Assembly (NCBI GenBank): GCA_900539625.1
Contig: UQCW01000001.1
Coordinates: forward strand, 62,001-126,000
Length of the DNA: 64,000 bases
Reading direction: 5' to 3'
Source: an uncultured Prevotella sp.
Lineage (GTDB): Bacteria; Bacteroidota; Bacteroidia; Bacteroidales; Bacteroidaceae
Shown here: in pieces, positions 35,589 to 45,716 of the stretch
Position numbering within the stretch: position 1 is the stretch's first letter
Layout: every line of letters starts with the position of its first letter
The notes under the pieces: model-generated
The model's database searches: none
What the model saw: the letters and a program-made list of their open reading frames with translations, nothing else
Told to the model about the DNA's origin: nothing
Translations under genes and position numbers: made by a program

Positions 35589-35617
35589 ACGCTGCAAATG
35601 TTTTTCGCAGCGTTTTC
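35589..35617 (+). terminator. Terminator after the aminotransferase
   Basis: ACGCTGC / GCAGCGT form a 7-bp stem followed by TTTTCGCTT, 76 bases after the stop. Confidence 0.55.
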
Positions 35618-35731
35618 GCTTGTGGCTTATTGTTGTCTAATATTAGCAACTGTTGTTTCCTCAAGGAAAGGTTGTAGTATAACATCATCTGTCGTCGGTT
35701 TTGGCGGCAGGCACATTGAAACCCGATAAAC

Positions 35732-36988
35732 ATGTCTTTCACTTTATTCGTTGCTAAGAAATTATACAAAAGCACCCAGAAAAAGGACAAGCGCGGCGCT
35801 TCAAAACTTGCTTTACGTATTGCGACTGCAGGCGTTGCCATCGGCTTGGCTGTCATGATTATTTCCATTTGCGTGGTGAAAGGGTTTCAGACAGAAGTGC
35901 GTTCGAAACTTTCCGGCTTCACCGCACACATGGAAGTCCTTAGTCTGGCTTCGTTTGCTTCTCCTGAAGACCATCCGATTGCCGTGTCGCAGAATTATCT
36001 CGACAAAGTTAAGTCAATCGAAGGCATCTCGCATGTGGATCCCGTTTCACTGAAAATGGGAATCATTAAAACGGATGATGCCTTTCAGACAATTGTGCTG
36101 AAAGGGGTTAACGAAAAATATGCCTCAGGCTTCATCGAGCGGCATATTGTTGAAGGGCGCAAACCCCGTTTTTCTGAGACAGATGTGTCGAATGAGGTCT
36201 TGATTTCCCGCAAACAGGCACAGAATCTTCACATCAAGGTCGGCGACAAGATTTTTGCCTATTTCATCTCAAACGAAATCCGCATGCGTCGCTTCAAGGT
36301 TGTTGGAATTTACGAAACCAGTCTGATGCAATTTGATGAGCATTTCGTATGGACTGACCGTGCCGCGGTTAATAAATTGAATAATTGGACCTCTGATAAG
36401 GCGACAGACATAGAAGTCCGTCTTGGGAGATTTGAGGACATAGAAAAAGTCCAGCCGTTGGTGAAATTCTTGTCAAAGGATTACAGGGATGCAAATGGCG
36501 GTAATTATGAGGTTTTGTCTGTAAAGGAAAATCCCAGGACGGCGGCCGTCACACAATGGCTCTCCTTACTTGACCTGAACGTCTGGGTGATTTTGGCTCT
36601 GATGATGGGAGTCGCCGGCTTTACGATGGTCAGCGGTTTGCTCATTCTCATTCTGGAACGAACTTCGACTATCGGTGTGTTGAAAGCCCTTGGTGCCACT
36701 AATAGGTGCATCAGACATATATTCATTGAGTATGCCGCTTTCATATTGATTCGGGGTCTTGTATGGGGTAATATCGTTGGACTTGGAATCGTGTTACTCC
36801 AAAAATACTTCGCGTTCGTAAAGCTGGACCCTTCCACCTATTATGTAGAGGCAGCGCCCGTTGAAATCTCTGTTTTGTGGATTGTTGCCATCAATCTGGT
36901 TACGTTGCTGCTTACGACGCTCACCATGGTCGTTCCGAGCTACATTACTTCAAATATTCGCCCAACTAAGGCGATAAGATTTGAATAG
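35732..36988 (+). CDS. FtsX-like ABC transporter permease (LolC/E or MacB type)
   Basis: The 418-residue inner-membrane protein has one N-terminal transmembrane helix (IATAGVAIGLAVMIISICVV), a large periplasmic domain (about 45-270) and three C-terminal helices (VWVILALMMGVAGFTMVSGLLILILERT…). This is the FtsX-domain layout of LolC/LolE and MacB. The RTSTIGVLKALGATNR stretch is the coupling motif to the ATPase. No ATPase gene is adjacent. Lipoprotein release (Lol) is the most likely role because Bacteroidetes homologues are usually annotated so, but this is inference. Confidence 0.87.
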   Translation: MSFTLFVAKKLYKSTQKKDKRGASKLALRIATAGVAIGLAVMIISICVVKGFQTEVRSKLSGFTAHMEVLSLASFASPEDHPIAVSQNYLDKVKSIEGISHVDPVSLKMGIIKTDDAFQTIVLKGVNEKYASGFIERHIVEGRKPRFSETDVSNEVLISRKQAQNLHIKVGDKIFAYFISNEIRMRRFKVVGIYETSLMQFDEHFVWTDRAAVNKLNNWTSDKATDIEVRLGRFEDIEKVQPLVKFLSKDYRDANGGNYEVLSVKENPRTAAVTQWLSLLDLNVWVILALMMGVAGFTMVSGLLILILERTSTIGVLKALGATNRCIRHIFIEYAAFILIRGLVWGNIVGLGIVLLQKYFAFVKLDPSTYYVEAAPVEISVLWIVAINLVTLLLTTLTMVVPSYITSNIRPTKAIRFE

Positions 36989-37152
36989 TAGAATGGGGGT
37001 GAACTAATTTTCTATGAATGGCCAGTTTGCCTTGCAGATGAAAATCTGGCTATGCCGAATACTAATCGGCAACTCGCAAAACTCTACCCCTACGGCTGCC
37101 AAAGTGTACGCTATCCCAGAATCTCTGAAGATACATTCAAAAAGAATAATTC

Positions 37153-37794
37153 ATGAAAAGAAACTATAATCCGCAGAATGACGAGGCTACTTCACGCCCT
37201 CGTAAAAACGTAACGCCGCTCCCTCAGAAGTTTAAAGACGACATCAGGGAGGCCGTCAACGTGATGAGGAGAGGAGGAATCATATTATACCCGACCGACA
37301 CGATTTGGGGCTTGGGCTGCGATGCCACCAATGAAGAGGCCGTCAGACGCATTTTTGAAATAAAGCGCAGAGAAGATTCCAAGGCGCTGATTACGTTGGT
37401 TGACTCCGAAGCGAAGATACAGTTTTACGTTAGGGAGATTCCAGACGTGGCTTGGGATTTGATAGAAATGAGCAACAAACCGCTGACCGTCATTTACGAC
37501 GGTGCCCGCAATTTGGCTAAAAACTTGATTGCACAAGACGGCAGTGTTGCCATTCGCTTGACAAATGAGCCGTTCAGTAGGGAATTGTGTATGCGGATGA
37601 AATGTGCTGTGGTGTCCACGTCAGCCAATATCAGTGGGATGCCTGCGCCGCATTGCTTCTCAGATATATCCGACGAAATAAAAAATGCCGTGGATTATGT
37701 TTGCACATCACGTCGCGATGAAAAGGAAAATCCGCCTGCATCGTCAATCATCAAGTTGGGGGCCGACTCTGAAATCAAAATCATCCGTCCTTGA
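37153..37794 (+). CDS. tsaC: L-threonylcarbamoyladenylate synthase (TsaC/Sua5/YrdC)
   Basis: This enzyme makes threonylcarbamoyl-AMP from Thr, bicarbonate and ATP for the t6A modification of ANN-decoding tRNAs. The 213-residue product has a basic N-terminal extension, then the YrdC core: GGIILYPTDTIWGLGCDA, the KRREDSKALITLV motif and STSANISG. The end, PPASSIIKL, closes the domain. There is no C-terminal Sua5 domain, so TsaC is the better name. It is followed by the ClC and fmt genes, a gene order common in Bacteroidales. Confidence 0.92.
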   Translation: MKRNYNPQNDEATSRPRKNVTPLPQKFKDDIREAVNVMRRGGIILYPTDTIWGLGCDATNEEAVRRIFEIKRREDSKALITLVDSEAKIQFYVREIPDVAWDLIEMSNKPLTVIYDGARNLAKNLIAQDGSVAIRLTNEPFSRELCMRMKCAVVSTSANISGMPAPHCFSDISDEIKNAVDYVCTSRRDEKENPPASSIIKLGADSEIKIIRP

Positions 37795-37917
37795 CAGCCT
37801 CAAAGCTGGGAGTGGATACTGAATTTAAGCAACGGTAAAAGTGCAGAGAAGAATTGCCAGCTTTCTTCCTCCATCGTTTCCTTAAAAAGAAAAGCCTGCT
37901 TATACTTAAAAAGAAAA

Positions 37918-39801
37918 ATGCCAGAATTTTATTTCGAAAACGAAGCTACAAAAGATAAACTCAAAAACTCCTCCGCTTCATCCATCCGTGAAGAGGATGT
38001 AGAGGAAGCGGGTAGTGTCAGAGAAGGTGTGGCATCCAAGTTTTTTTCATACCTTTACAAACGGCTTAGCCCGCGCCAGTTCATCCTCCTGCTGAGTTTT
38101 ATCGTCGGCATCGGTGCAGCCATCGCCGCACAATTGCTGAAGTGGCTCATCCATCAGATAGAGCACATACTGACTTCGCAGTTTGACGTAACGAGCAGTA
38201 ACTGGTTGTTTTTGGTGTACCCGATTATCGGTATACTTTTGACTGCTTTGTTTATCAAGTATATTGTTCGAGACAATATCGGTCACGGTGTGACGAAAAT
38301 CCTCTATGCCATCTCACGCCGACAGGGACATATCAGGAAGCACAACCGTTGGACGAGTGTCATTGCCTCCGCCATCACTATTGGTTTTGGTGGTTCAGTC
38401 GGAGCAGAGTCTCCGATTGTTTTGACAGGTTCGGCTATAGGTTCCGACTTGGGGCGCATTTGTCGTTTAGACCATAAGACGTTGATGCTCCTCATCGGCT
38501 GTGGAGCCTCGGCTGCCGTTGCCGGTATTTTCAAGGCCCCCATTGCTGGTTTGGTTTTCACCCTTGAGGTGCTCATGATTGACCTGACAATGGCTTCCTT
38601 GCTTCCTCTGCTCGTTTCCTGCCTCACCGCCACCTGCCTCACCTATGCCTTGACTGGTACCGAGGCCATGTTCTCCTTCGATCTCATCAATCCGTTCACG
38701 GTTGAGCGTGTCCCCACCGCCATCTTGCTCGGCATCTTTTGTGGTTTGATTTCGCTCTACTTCACGAGAACAATGAATAGTTTTGAGCAAGTGTTTGGCA
38801 GAATCAAGAACCTCTATGCGAAAGTTGCTTTAGGTGGTTCTGTTTTGGCCCTTCTGATCTACTTCTTCCCGCCGCTCTACGGAGAAGGCTACGGTACCAT
38901 CTCCACCCTTTTGAATGCAAGGAGCCAGGTGGACGTAGATAATGTCATGAACAACTCTTTGTTTTACGGACATTCAGAATACCTTCTGCTCTTTTTGGCG
39001 CTCATCATTCTCTTCAAGGTGTTTGCAACGACTGCCACTAACGGCGGTGGAGGTTGCGGTGGTACGTTCGCTCCCAGTTTGTTCTTGGGCTGCATCGGCG
39101 GATTTGTCTTTGCGCAGGTGTGGAACTATTACCAATTTTTCGGGATTTCCGTTCCTGCCACCAACTATGCCCTGTTGGGCATGGCTGGAGTAATGAGCGG
39201 TGTGTTTCACGCACCGTTGACGGGCGTTTTCCTCATTGCGGAGCTGACAGGCGGCTACCAATTGTTCATACCTCTGATGATAGTGTCAACAGCATCCTAT
39301 CTGACGATTAACACCTTTGAGCCCCACAGTATATATTCTATGCGTTTGGCAAGAAAAGGAGAACTTCTGACTCATCATAAGGACAAATCAATTTTGACCC
39401 TTATGACGTTGGATGCTATCATCGAAAAAAACCGTCCTCTGCTTTCTCCCGATATGTATTTGGGGCACATTGTGCAAACCATCTCAGCGTGCAAATCTCT
39501 TCACTTTGCCGTTGTCGACAAGTCGGGTGTGCTCCTTGGCGTTATCAATATCAACAAAATCAGAAAAATCATTTTTCGTAGTGAACTCTATCGGGTGTAC
39601 ACCGCAGAGATGCTGATGCAGAAGCCACAGGTCACATTAAACACAGAAGACTCCATGTCCACCATCATGGACAAGTTTCAGAAATGTGATGCAGGAACCC
39701 TGCCCGTTTTGAAGTCCGACGGCAAATTTGTCGGCTTTGTCTCTCGCACACATCTCTATGCTTCCTATCGTCAGATAATGAAAGATTTTTCAGAGGAATA
39801 A
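37918..39801 (+). CDS. ClC-family chloride channel/transporter with CBS domain pair
   Basis: The 627-residue protein has an 18-helix ClC membrane domain and C-terminal CBS domains. Anion-selectivity motifs are present: GSVGAESP (about 158-165, the GREGP-type loop with Glu) and GGCGGTFAPS (about 377-386). The Tyr and Ser positions seem conserved. The CBS domains begin near ALIEKNRP and LNTEDSMSTIMDKF and probably bind adenine nucleotides. Whether it is a channel or a chloride/proton exchanger depends on the gating and proton glutamates. The external glutamate (AES) is present, which fits an exchanger or gated channel. Confidence 0.92.
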   Translation: MPEFYFENEATKDKLKNSSASSIREEDVEEAGSVREGVASKFFSYLYKRLSPRQFILLLSFIVGIGAAIAAQLLKWLIHQIEHILTSQFDVTSSNWLFLVYPIIGILLTALFIKYIVRDNIGHGVTKILYAISRRQGHIRKHNRWTSVIASAITIGFGGSVGAESPIVLTGSAIGSDLGRICRLDHKTLMLLIGCGASAAVAGIFKAPIAGLVFTLEVLMIDLTMASLLPLLVSCLTATCLTYALTGTEAMFSFDLINPFTVERVPTAILLGIFCGLISLYFTRTMNSFEQVFGRIKNLYAKVALGGSVLALLIYFFPPLYGEGYGTISTLLNARSQVDVDNVMNNSLFYGHSEYLLLFLALIILFKVFATTATNGGGGCGGTFAPSLFLGCIGGFVFAQVWNYYQFFGISVPATNYALLGMAGVMSGVFHAPLTGVFLIAELTGGYQLFIPLMIVSTASYLTINTFEPHSIYSMRLARKGELLTHHKDKSILTLMTLDAIIEKNRPLLSPDMYLGHIVQTISACKSLHFAVVDKSGVLLGVININKIRKIIFRSELYRVYTAEMLMQKPQVTLNTEDSMSTIMDKFQKCDAGTLPVLKSDGKFVGFVSRTHLYASYRQIMKDFSEE

Positions 39802-39936
39802 AATTCAGGCAGCACTCAGCGGTAGGTTGTGGAAGGCAATGGCAGTCTGCTTCAGTCGGCCCATGTTCGCAGCCTTCTCTTGTAGTGCGGCAATGCAGTA
39901 TCTCCATAGTCCTCAATTAAATATATAAATAAACGA

Positions 39937-40905
39937 ATGGACAAGTCATTAAGAATCGTATATATGGGCACTCCCGATTTTGCGGTGGAAGCCCTCTCTA
40001 AATTGGTTGAAGGAGGTTATAACATTGTCGGAGTCATCACCATGCCCGACAAACCCGTCGGCCGGCACCAAACGGAACTCCAGCAGTCGCCCGTCAAGAA
40101 ATACGCTTTGGAACACGGATTGAAGGTGCTCCAGCCCGAAAAGCTCAAAGATGAGGCGTTTCTCGAAGAGTTGCGCAGCCTGCAGGCCGATTTGCAGATT
40201 GTTGTCGCCTTCAGAATGCTCCCTGAAGTTGTGTGGGCCATGCCCCGTTTCGGCACGTTCAATCTCCATGCCGCCCTGCTCCCCCAATACCGTGGTGCCG
40301 CCCCGATCAACTGGGCCATCATCAACGGCGACACGGAGACTGGTATCACCACTTTTTTCCTTGACCACGAAATTGATACAGGCAAAGTCATACAGCGCGT
40401 TAAAGTGCCCATTCTTGACACCGACAACGCAGAGGATATTCATGACAAACTGATGCACCTCGGAGCATCCTTGGTGGTCGAGACGGTTGACAACATCATC
40501 AACAATCGCGTCAATCCCATTCCGCAATCCGAACTGACCACTGACGAGCCTTTGAGACCAGCGCCAAAAATCTTTAAGGAGACCTGTAACATCAATTGGA
40601 ATCTCGGCGTCAAGAAGGTCTACGATTTCATTCGCGGTCTTTCGCCATATCCCGCGGCATGGACAACATTGGTGCATGGTGGCAAGCGTCAGGTTGTGAA
40701 GATATACGCCTCCCATAAGGAATTTTGTGAGCAGACTGTTGAAACTGGAAAAGTTGTCAGCGATGGCAAAACCTTTTTCAAGATTGCCCTTCAAGACGGT
40801 TTCCTGCATCTCGACACAATTCAGATGGCAGGTAAAAAGCGCATGGAAATAGTGGATTTCCTACGCGGTTTCCACCTCTCTGGCGACGAACGCGTAGAAG
40901 CCTGA
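39937..40905 (+). CDS. fmt: Methionyl-tRNA formyltransferase
   Basis: Fmt formylates initiator Met-tRNA. The 322-residue product has the N-terminal formyltransferase domain (YMGTPDFAVEALSKL; HAALLPQYRGAAPINWAIINGD with catalytic Asn/His/Asp, and DHEIDTG) and the C-terminal tRNA-binding domain (VYDFIRGLSPYPAAWT). The catalytic Asp is in DTG near residue 148. It lies downstream of the ClC gene with a 135-base gap. Confidence 0.96.
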   Translation: MDKSLRIVYMGTPDFAVEALSKLVEGGYNIVGVITMPDKPVGRHQTELQQSPVKKYALEHGLKVLQPEKLKDEAFLEELRSLQADLQIVVAFRMLPEVVWAMPRFGTFNLHAALLPQYRGAAPINWAIINGDTETGITTFFLDHEIDTGKVIQRVKVPILDTDNAEDIHDKLMHLGASLVVETVDNIINNRVNPIPQSELTTDEPLRPAPKIFKETCNINWNLGVKKVYDFIRGLSPYPAAWTTLVHGGKRQVVKIYASHKEFCEQTVETGKVVSDGKTFFKIALQDGFLHLDTIQMAGKKRMEIVDFLRGFHLSGDERVEA

Positions 40906-40961
40906 CCCCCGTTTGTTGTCTCCTCCAATTCAATAGCCATCACCTAACCCAACAGACAAAA

Positions 40962-42263
40962 ATGCGAAAAATAAGAATATGCCTTTTACTCCTTCTGGCA
41001 ATGCTGTTCAGCCACAGTTTTGCAGGAACAAAAATAGAGTTCAGCAAATATTTTGAGAACAACACCCTCCGCGTCGACTACATTTTCAGCGGCGATTCCA
41101 AACACCAGAGCATCGCGCTTGACGAACTCTGCGAAATGCCAGGATGGGCAGGCCGGCATGTCAATCTGGATTCTCTTCCTCTCCACGGAATGGGACAGAT
41201 CACGATGACGGACATCAAAAGCGGCCGCGTCATCTATAAGACATCGTTCTCAACGCTCTTCCAGGAGTGGACTGCCACCGATGAAGCGCTGCGCACCACT
41301 AAATCCTTTGAAAACGTCTTCCTTTTGCCGATGCCAAAAGATTCAGCACACGTCAGAATCCAGTTGTTCAACCACAAGGATGAGGTGACTGCGTCACTCG
41401 AACACATCGTGGCTCCTTCCGACGTTCTGATCCGTAAAATCAACTGCAAGCATCCGGCGCCCCACCGCTATCTCAAGAAGAGCCCCCATCCCGAGGCCAT
41501 CGACGTGGCGATTGTGGCTGAAGGATACCGTCCTGAAGAGGCCGACCTCTTCTACGAGCATGCCACCGCCGCTGTGAAGAGCCTCTTCTCCTATCAGCCG
41601 TTCAAAGACATGGAGCAATATTTCAACGTCGTTGCTGTGGCCTTGCCATCGAAAGACAGTGGCGTGAGCGTTCCCCACGAAAACGATTGGAAGGAAACTG
41701 CGCTCTCTTCGCATTTCGACACGTTTTATTCCGAACGCTATCTCACCACGCTCCGCTTGCGTCAGCTCCACAACCTCTTGGCCGGAATTGCCTATGAGCA
41801 TCTCATCATCCTTGCCAATACCGACACCTACGGCGGTGGCGGCATCTATAATTCCTATACGTTGACAACGGCTCGCCATCCCATGTTCAGCCCCGTTGTT
41901 GTGCATGAGTTTGGACACAGTTTCGCGGCCTTGGCTGACGAGTATGGCTACGATGAGTACACGCCAGAATATACGCCGGAAACCGAACCTTGGGAGCAGA
42001 ACATCACGACGCTGAAAGACCTCTCGGTAAAGTGGGGTAACCAATTGCCCGCCAACGTCAAAATCCCTACGCCCGTTACGTCAAAAAATAAGAAGAAAAT
42101 CGGACTTTATGAAGGAGGGGGAAATCAGACGAAAAATGTCTATCGTGCATACCAGGATTGCAGAATGCGCACCAATACCGCGCAGGAATTCTGTCCCGTC
42201 TGCCAGCGTGCCCTCAAGCGTTTGATACAATTTTACGTTACGGAAGGCCCTGCGGCAGAGTGA
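40962..42263 (+). CDS. M64 family metallopeptidase (IgA-peptidase-like), secreted
   Basis: The 433-residue product has a signal peptide (ICLLLLLAMLFSHSFAG), an N-terminal beta domain (about 25-160) and a peptidase M64 domain. The zinc motif is HEFGHSFAALADEYGYDEY, that is HExxHxxxxxxDE, at about residue 315. It is preceded by DTYGGGGIYNSYT and by DVAIVAEGYRPEE, the other M64 landmark. This family includes IgA-cleaving proteases of Clostridium ramosum, but the substrate of Bacteroidetes members is mostly unknown. The C-terminus contains a conserved CRMRT and CPVCQR cysteine pattern. Location is periplasmic or outer-membrane; no T9SS tail is seen. Confidence 0.9.
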   Translation: MRKIRICLLLLLAMLFSHSFAGTKIEFSKYFENNTLRVDYIFSGDSKHQSIALDELCEMPGWAGRHVNLDSLPLHGMGQITMTDIKSGRVIYKTSFSTLFQEWTATDEALRTTKSFENVFLLPMPKDSAHVRIQLFNHKDEVTASLEHIVAPSDVLIRKINCKHPAPHRYLKKSPHPEAIDVAIVAEGYRPEEADLFYEHATAAVKSLFSYQPFKDMEQYFNVVAVALPSKDSGVSVPHENDWKETALSSHFDTFYSERYLTTLRLRQLHNLLAGIAYEHLIILANTDTYGGGGIYNSYTLTTARHPMFSPVVVHEFGHSFAALADEYGYDEYTPEYTPETEPWEQNITTLKDLSVKWGNQLPANVKIPTPVTSKNKKKIGLYEGGGNQTKNVYRAYQDCRMRTNTAQEFCPVCQRALKRLIQFYVTEGPAAE

Positions 42264-42384
42264 TGTGAGCAGGCTGATTTTCCTCACAATCGCCCCTTTG
42301 CGTTGCACACACCTTTCAAGTAATGTTTCCATTTCTAAATATCCCCGTCCAGGATAAATGCTTCCTGAATTGTTTCATTTTTCC

Positions 42385-44853
42385 ATTATGACCACAAAAA
42401 AAACTAAGAGCACCCGAAGAAACGACAATAAGGGATTTAAACAAGCCATCATCAATAGTAGTTTGGCCTCAATGTTCCAAAGAGACAGTCTCCGCTTCGT
42501 GGTCGGTCTCTTCATCATCATCATATCGCTGTTCTTGATACTTGCCTTTTCTTCGCATTTCATGACAGGTTGGGAAGAACAATCGGCTGTGCAGAACGGA
42601 ACTGATTTTGAGGAAGTTCAGAACTATGGAGGGCGACTTGGTGCATACGCTGCCTATTATTTCATGGACAATTGCTTCGGTGCAAGTGCCTACATCATCC
42701 CCATCTTCTTCCTGCTGTTGGGAGTGAAGCTGATGAATGCCTATAAAGTGAGACTCTGGAAATGCTTCATTCATTGCGGCATATTGCTCGTTTGGATATC
42801 AATCACCCTGAGCCTTCTCTATTCCTCTTTCGGCAAAGACAGCGACACCCAAATCACGTTCAACTGGGGAGGCAAGCACGGCCAGATAGCCTGCGATTTC
42901 TTAACCAACTCTATCGGCCTGATACCCACGTATGCTATCGTGGTGGTGGCTGCCATCTACTATATGATCTACTTGCGGCGTGAAACCATCTCCGTCATCC
43001 GTTTCGCCATGAAGCCACACGCGTTGGTGAAAAACGGCTATGAGAAACTCTCCGCAGCGAGAAACAGAGGAACGGAATACCGTGTAGATGACAATCAGAT
43101 ACAGGACCTTAATGACACAGACGACACGCAAAACGAAGACGACTACAACGACGATTGTCGCGTGAGCGTCGACTTTTCCAATGCAACAAACGAAGGAAGC
43201 GTTGGTGAACTTGAACTGGATGTCAACGACACCCCTCCTGTCTCCACTGACCATCTTTCCGCAGCGCCGAAACCCGCAGCCAGTGTCTCTCTGGAAATAG
43301 AGAAGTCACACCGCGAAACGCCCTCCCTGCCCATTTCCAGCATGCCATACAATCCTCGTCTTGACCTCGAAAACTACAAGTTCCCTGGTCTCGACCTTCT
43401 GAAGAAATACCCCGACAACAGCCGTTCGGTAGACATGGTTGAGCAGAATGCCAACAAAGACCGTATCATCAAAGTGCTTCATGATTTCGGTGTGGAAATC
43501 GTTGGCATCAAGGCCACCATCGGCCCTACCATCACGCTTTACGAAATCACACCGGCACCTGGTGTCAGAATCAGCAAAATCCGTAATCTCGAAGACGACA
43601 TCGCCTTGAGTCTCAGTGCGCTCGGCATTCGAATCATTGCCCCCATTCCTGGCAAGGGAACCATTGGTGTGGAGGTGCCAAACAAAACACCGCACATCGT
43701 TTCCATGGAGAGCATCATCAATTCCAGGAAATTTCAGGAGAGCACCTATGAGCTCCCCATTGCCATTGGCAAAACCATCACCAACGAAGTCTTCATGGTG
43801 GACCTTGCCAAGATGCCCCACTTGCTCGTGGCTGGTGCCACGGGACAGGGAAAGTCGGTCGGACTTAATGCCATCATCACTTCACTGCTCTATAAGAAAC
43901 ACCCTTCGGAGTTGAAATTCGTCATGGTCGACCCCAAGAAGGTGGAGTTCAGTGTCTATTCGCCCATAGAAAACCATTTCCTTGCAAGAATCCCCGATGG
44001 CGACGATGCCATCATCACCGACGTCACTAAGGTGGTCCAGACGCTCAAGAGCCTCTGCCAATTGATGGATCACAGATACGACCTGCTCAAGCGTGCCAAG
44101 GCGAGAAACATCAAGGAATATAATGCCAAATTCACGGCCCGTCAGCTCAACCCTGAAAATGGTCATGAATATATGCCCTATATTGTTATCATCATCGACG
44201 AGTTTGGCGACCTTATTATGACCGCGGGAAAGGAAGTGGAACTCCCCATTGCGCGTATCGCACAGCTCGCTCGAGCCGTCGGCATGCACATGGTCATCGC
44301 AACACAGCGCCCAACCACCAATATTATCACGGGAACCATCAAGGCCAACTTCCCAGCGAGAATGGCCTTCAAAGTGTCGCAGCGCATCGACAGTCAAACC
44401 ATTCTCGATCGCCCTGGCGCCAATCAGCTCATCGGAAAGGGCGACCTGCTCTTCCTTTCCGGCAACAGTCCTGTGCGTGTTCAGTGTGCCTTTGTCGACA
44501 CTCCGGAAGTTGAGGCCATTTGTTCCTACATCGCCGCGCAGCAAGGCTATCCCCAGCCGTTCGCTCTGCCAGAAGTGCTGGCAGAGGGCGCCGAAAAACC
44601 GGGCGCAGCAGGCGGCATGGAAGAAGAACTCGACCCCCTCTTCCGTCAGGCTGCAGAATTGATTGTCACGCATCAGCAAGGCTCAACGTCGCTCATTCAG
44701 CGCAAGTTCTCCATCGGATACAACCGTGCCGGGCGCCTGATGGACCAGTTGGAGCGCGCGGGAATCGTAGGACCGACACGTGGTGCAAAACCGCGAGAAG
44801 TGCTCATCACCGACATTGTGCAGCTGGACGAAATCGTTGCAAAACTCTCGTGA
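42385..44853 (+). CDS. ftsK: DNA translocase FtsK/SpoIIIE
   Basis: FtsK pumps chromosome termini through the division septum and activates Xer recombination. The 822-residue product (start ATG 42385; MTTKKTKS) has four N-terminal transmembrane helices (about 35-200) and a short acidic linker (about 215-280). The motor domain has a conserved PKGTIGVEVPN-like segment, Walker A AGATGQGKSVGLN (about 483-493), Walker B IIIDEFGDLIMT and the GDLLFLSG motif. The C-terminal gamma winged helix is AELIVTHQQGSTSLIQRKF-SIGYNRAGRLMDQLE. The upstream ATG at 42358 adds nine residues and is possible. lolA starts 28 bases downstream, so they are probably one operon. Confidence 0.95.
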   Translation: MMTTKKTKSTRRNDNKGFKQAIINSSLASMFQRDSLRFVVGLFIIIISLFLILAFSSHFMTGWEEQSAVQNGTDFEEVQNYGGRLGAYAAYYFMDNCFGASAYIIPIFFLLLGVKLMNAYKVRLWKCFIHCGILLVWISITLSLLYSSFGKDSDTQITFNWGGKHGQIACDFLTNSIGLIPTYAIVVVAAIYYMIYLRRETISVIRFAMKPHALVKNGYEKLSAARNRGTEYRVDDNQIQDLNDTDDTQNEDDYNDDCRVSVDFSNATNEGSVGELELDVNDTPPVSTDHLSAAPKPAASVSLEIEKSHRETPSLPISSMPYNPRLDLENYKFPGLDLLKKYPDNSRSVDMVEQNANKDRIIKVLHDFGVEIVGIKATIGPTITLYEITPAPGVRISKIRNLEDDIALSLSALGIRIIAPIPGKGTIGVEVPNKTPHIVSMESIINSRKFQESTYELPIAIGKTITNEVFMVDLAKMPHLLVAGATGQGKSVGLNAIITSLLYKKHPSELKFVMVDPKKVEFSVYSPIENHFLARIPDGDDAIITDVTKVVQTLKSLCQLMDHRYDLLKRAKARNIKEYNAKFTARQLNPENGHEYMPYIVIIIDEFGDLIMTAGKEVELPIARIAQLARAVGMHMVIATQRPTTNIITGTIKANFPARMAFKVSQRIDSQTILDRPGANQLIGKGDLLFLSGNSPVRVQCAFVDTPEVEAICSYIAAQQGYPQPFALPEVLAEGAEKPGAAGGMEEELDPLFRQAAELIVTHQQGSTSLIQRKFSIGYNRAGRLMDQLERAGIVGPTRGAKPREVLITDIVQLDEIVAKLS

Positions 44854-44881
44854 CCATACCCAAACGTAAAATTCACCATTT

Positions 44882-45559
44882 ATGAACACACATTCTCTCA
44901 TCATGAAATCACAATTCAAACACGTTCTCCTTTCGTGCCTTTTTCTTCTGGCTTTCATTGCCCTGCCGCAGACATCGGCTCAGGCGCAAGATGCTCGAAG
45001 CCTGCTCAACAACACCGCCTCAAAACTAAGACAGGCAGGTGGCATAAGTGCAACCTTCAATGCCGCAGTCTTCAAGAATCGAAAAATGGAGTCTGCCGCC
45101 AGTGGCACCATTGACATCCGCGGCAACATGGTCAGAATGACCTCCTCTTCTGGCACAACGTGGTACGATGGGAAAAAGCGCTGGGTGTATCAAAGCGGAA
45201 GTGACGAAGCCTATCTGAGTATCCCCACAGCTGAAGAGCAGCAGATGCTCAATCCATACGCCTTCCTCAATATCTATAAATCGGGCTATAAACTTTCGGC
45301 GAAAAAAGTCACTTACGCCTCCAAGGCAGCCTATGAAATCCAGATGAAGGCACAAAACAAGCGGCAGCAGTTCTCAGAAGTCCTCGTCACGCTTTCCGCC
45401 GCTAACGCCATGCCGCTCTGCGTCCGCTTCCGTCAGACATCCGGAAAATGGGTGCGCATACAGGTCGGCAGCATCTCTTTTGGACATAAATGGCCTCAAT
45501 CGCATTTCGCTTTCAACGCCAAAGAACATCCTGGAGTTGAAGTGGTCGATTTGAGATAA
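44882..45559 (+). CDS. lolA: LolA-like outer-membrane lipoprotein carrier protein
   Basis: The 225-residue periplasmic protein has a signal peptide (VLLSCLFLLAFIALPQTSAQA) and the LolA fold: RSLLNNTASKLRQAGGISATFNA, then GTIDIRGNMVRMTSSSGTTWYDGKKRWVYQ, a beta-barrel strand pattern. It probably shuttles lipoproteins from the inner to the outer membrane. An alternative start is the ATG at 44906 (MKSQFKHV). It follows ftsK closely, and the ftsK-lolA-trxB order is usual in Bacteroidales. Confidence 0.88.
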   Translation: MNTHSLIMKSQFKHVLLSCLFLLAFIALPQTSAQAQDARSLLNNTASKLRQAGGISATFNAAVFKNRKMESAASGTIDIRGNMVRMTSSSGTTWYDGKKRWVYQSGSDEAYLSIPTAEEQQMLNPYAFLNIYKSGYKLSAKKVTYASKAAYEIQMKAQNKRQQFSEVLVTLSAANAMPLCVRFRQTSGKWVRIQVGSISFGHKWPQSHFAFNAKEHPGVEVVDLR

Positions 45560-45590
45560 GACGCAGCCTGCTGCTCAGTATTATTAATAA

Positions 45591-45616
45591 TAGGTGTTCA
45601 GAATTATTTTATAGTA
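45591..45616 (+). repeat. Short hairpin repeat PR2, copy 4 (half)
   Basis: AATAGGTGTTCAGAATTATTTTATAGTA repeats the left arm and loop of copy 3 (21971-21996) nearly base for base, but the right arm is missing, so no full hairpin forms. It lies between lolA and trxB. Confidence 0.6.
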
Positions 45617-45716
45617 TCACTGTGGTCCCCCTTCCCAGAGGTATATATTTGTATTGGACACTTATTCCAAAGGATACCCACTGACTTATCTACTCACATA
45701 AAAAACAGCAAATACA

